DNA from: Reyranella sp. | GTDB taxonomy: Bacteria > Pseudomonadota > Alphaproteobacteria > Reyranellales > Reyranellaceae | Assembly: GCA_030681635.1 (NCBI GenBank) | Contig: JAUXRT010000402.1 | Span: forward strand, 1-5,632 | Direction: 5' to 3' | DNA: 5,632 nucleotides | Part shown: piece by piece, positions 5,215-5,632 of the stretch | Layout of the letters: each line of letters begins with the position of its first letter | How positions within the stretch are numbered: the stretch's first letter is position 1 | Position numbers and translations under genes: made by a program | Notes under the pieces: generated by a model | Databases searched by the model: none | The model's input: only the letters and a program-made list of their open reading frames with translations | What the model was told of the DNA's origin: nothing

Positions 5215-5632
5215 ATGGGATTGCCCGAGAAACAGGGACTGTACGACCCACGCAACGAGCATGACTCGTGCGGGGTCGGTTTCGTGGCCGATATCAAGGG
5301 CCGGAAGACCCATGTCATCGTCCGCCAGGGCCTGCAGATTCTGGTCAATCTCGACCACCGCGGTGCCGTAGGGGCCGACCCGCTGATGGGCGACGGCGCC
5401 GGCTGCATGATCCAGACCCCCGATACCCTGCTGCGCGATTGGGCGCGCAAGACCGCCGTCGACCTGCCGCCGCCCGGCCACTCTGCGGTGGCCATGTGCT
5501 TCCTGCCGCAAGACGAGGCGGCGCGGAAATTCGCCGTCAAGCGGCTGGAGCATTTCGTCAAGGTCGAGGGCCAGAAGCTGGTCGGCTGGCGCGACGTGCC
5601 GACCGACCTCACGGGGCTCGGCAAGTCGGTCA
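5215..5632 (+). CDS. gltB: Glutamate synthase (NADPH) large subunit, N-terminal part, cut off by window
   Basis: Large (alpha) subunit of glutamate synthase, which makes two glutamates from glutamine and 2-oxoglutarate in ammonium assimilation, working with the small subunit GltD in the cytoplasm. Only the first 139 of about 1500 residues are visible. They are the start of the class II glutamine amidotransferase domain: L9-Y-D-P-R-N-E-H-D-S-C19-G-V-G-F23 with the catalytic Cys19, then H48-R49-G50-A51-x-G53-A54-D55-P56 and G59-D60-G61-A62-G63, all hallmark GltB motifs. Cys19 must be exposed by removing the first 18 residues; this propeptide is shorter than the roughly 36-42 residues known from Azospirillum and E. 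coli. The start at ATG 5215 has AGGA (5203-5206) 8 nt upstream, and the frame has a stop at 5155-5157. gltD is likely to lie nearby outside the window. Confidence 0.97.
   Translation, partial: MGLPEKQGLYDPRNEHDSCGVGFVADIKGRKTHVIVRQGLQILVNLDHRGAVGADPLMGDGAGCMIQTPDTLLRDWARKTAVDLPPPGHSAVAMCFLPQDEAARKFAVKRLEHFVKVEGQKLVGWRDVPTDLTGLGKSV

Noticed and set aside
5183..5371. ATG at 5183 just after GGGGGG, 62 codons, as an upstream ORF of gltB
   Set aside because: The purine run is immediately adjacent to the ATG, too close for a Shine-Dalgarno, and the product is a frame-shifted reading of gltB.
5151..5624. Long minus-strand frames opposite gltB
   Set aside because: gltB is certain from its hallmark motifs; the reverse frames are by-products of its codon bias.
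1..5632. tRNA/rRNA genes, CRISPR repeats, insertion sequence ends, integrase or phage genes
   Set aside because: Looked for typical T-loop words, regularly spaced repeats, transposase-like frames and terminal inverted repeats; none found. The window does not show a defence or mobile system.

Overview
The window is GC-rich DNA from a bacterium, most likely an alphaproteobacterium. This rests on the strong G/C preference at third codon positions, the wording of the glutamate synthase N-terminus at the right edge, and the overall gene style. No genus can be named from this evidence. No RNA gene, CRISPR array, transposase or phage gene was seen.

Layout. (1) Positions 1-3346 carry a minus-strand block, read right to left: an MCT/OFA-like major facilitator transporter (2123-3346), a second and unrelated MFS transporter (663-1895), and a GpdQ/CpdA-like metallophosphodiesterase whose 3' end is cut off by the window edge (1-529). 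(2) A 229-bp divergent control region (3347-3575) separates this block from a plus-strand pair. The pair is a small NTF2/SnoaL-fold protein of the lumazine-binding-like group (3576-3950) and a second, different metallophosphoesterase (3970-4731). (3) A short convergent gap with a possible hairpin terminator follows. After it comes a minus-strand small lipoprotein gene (4779-5063). (4) A second divergent gap leads to gltB, the glutamate synthase large subunit, which runs off the right edge (5215-5632).

How the parts may work together. Two importer-type MFS proteins lie between two calcineurin-like phosphoesterases, with an NTF2-fold protein next to one of them. This suggests an accessory module for taking up small organic compounds, perhaps phosphorylated ones, and processing them. 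That is inference from context only; no substrate can be read from the sequence. The lipoprotein and gltB look like separate, ordinary neighbours.

The least ordinary signal is non-coding. The upstream regions of the two MFS genes share a collinear block of about 48 bp (2022-2069 and 3448-3495), although the proteins they precede belong to different MFS subfamilies. In the divergent region this block directly abuts one arm of a perfect 9-bp inverted repeat whose arm centres are 40 bp apart (3496-3504 and 3536-3544). A second curiosity is an imperfect 30-bp match between the 3' end of the lipoprotein gene and the gap at 593-621, which may be a gene remnant. The gltB leader carries a GC-rich hairpin just downstream of a TAATAAT motif.
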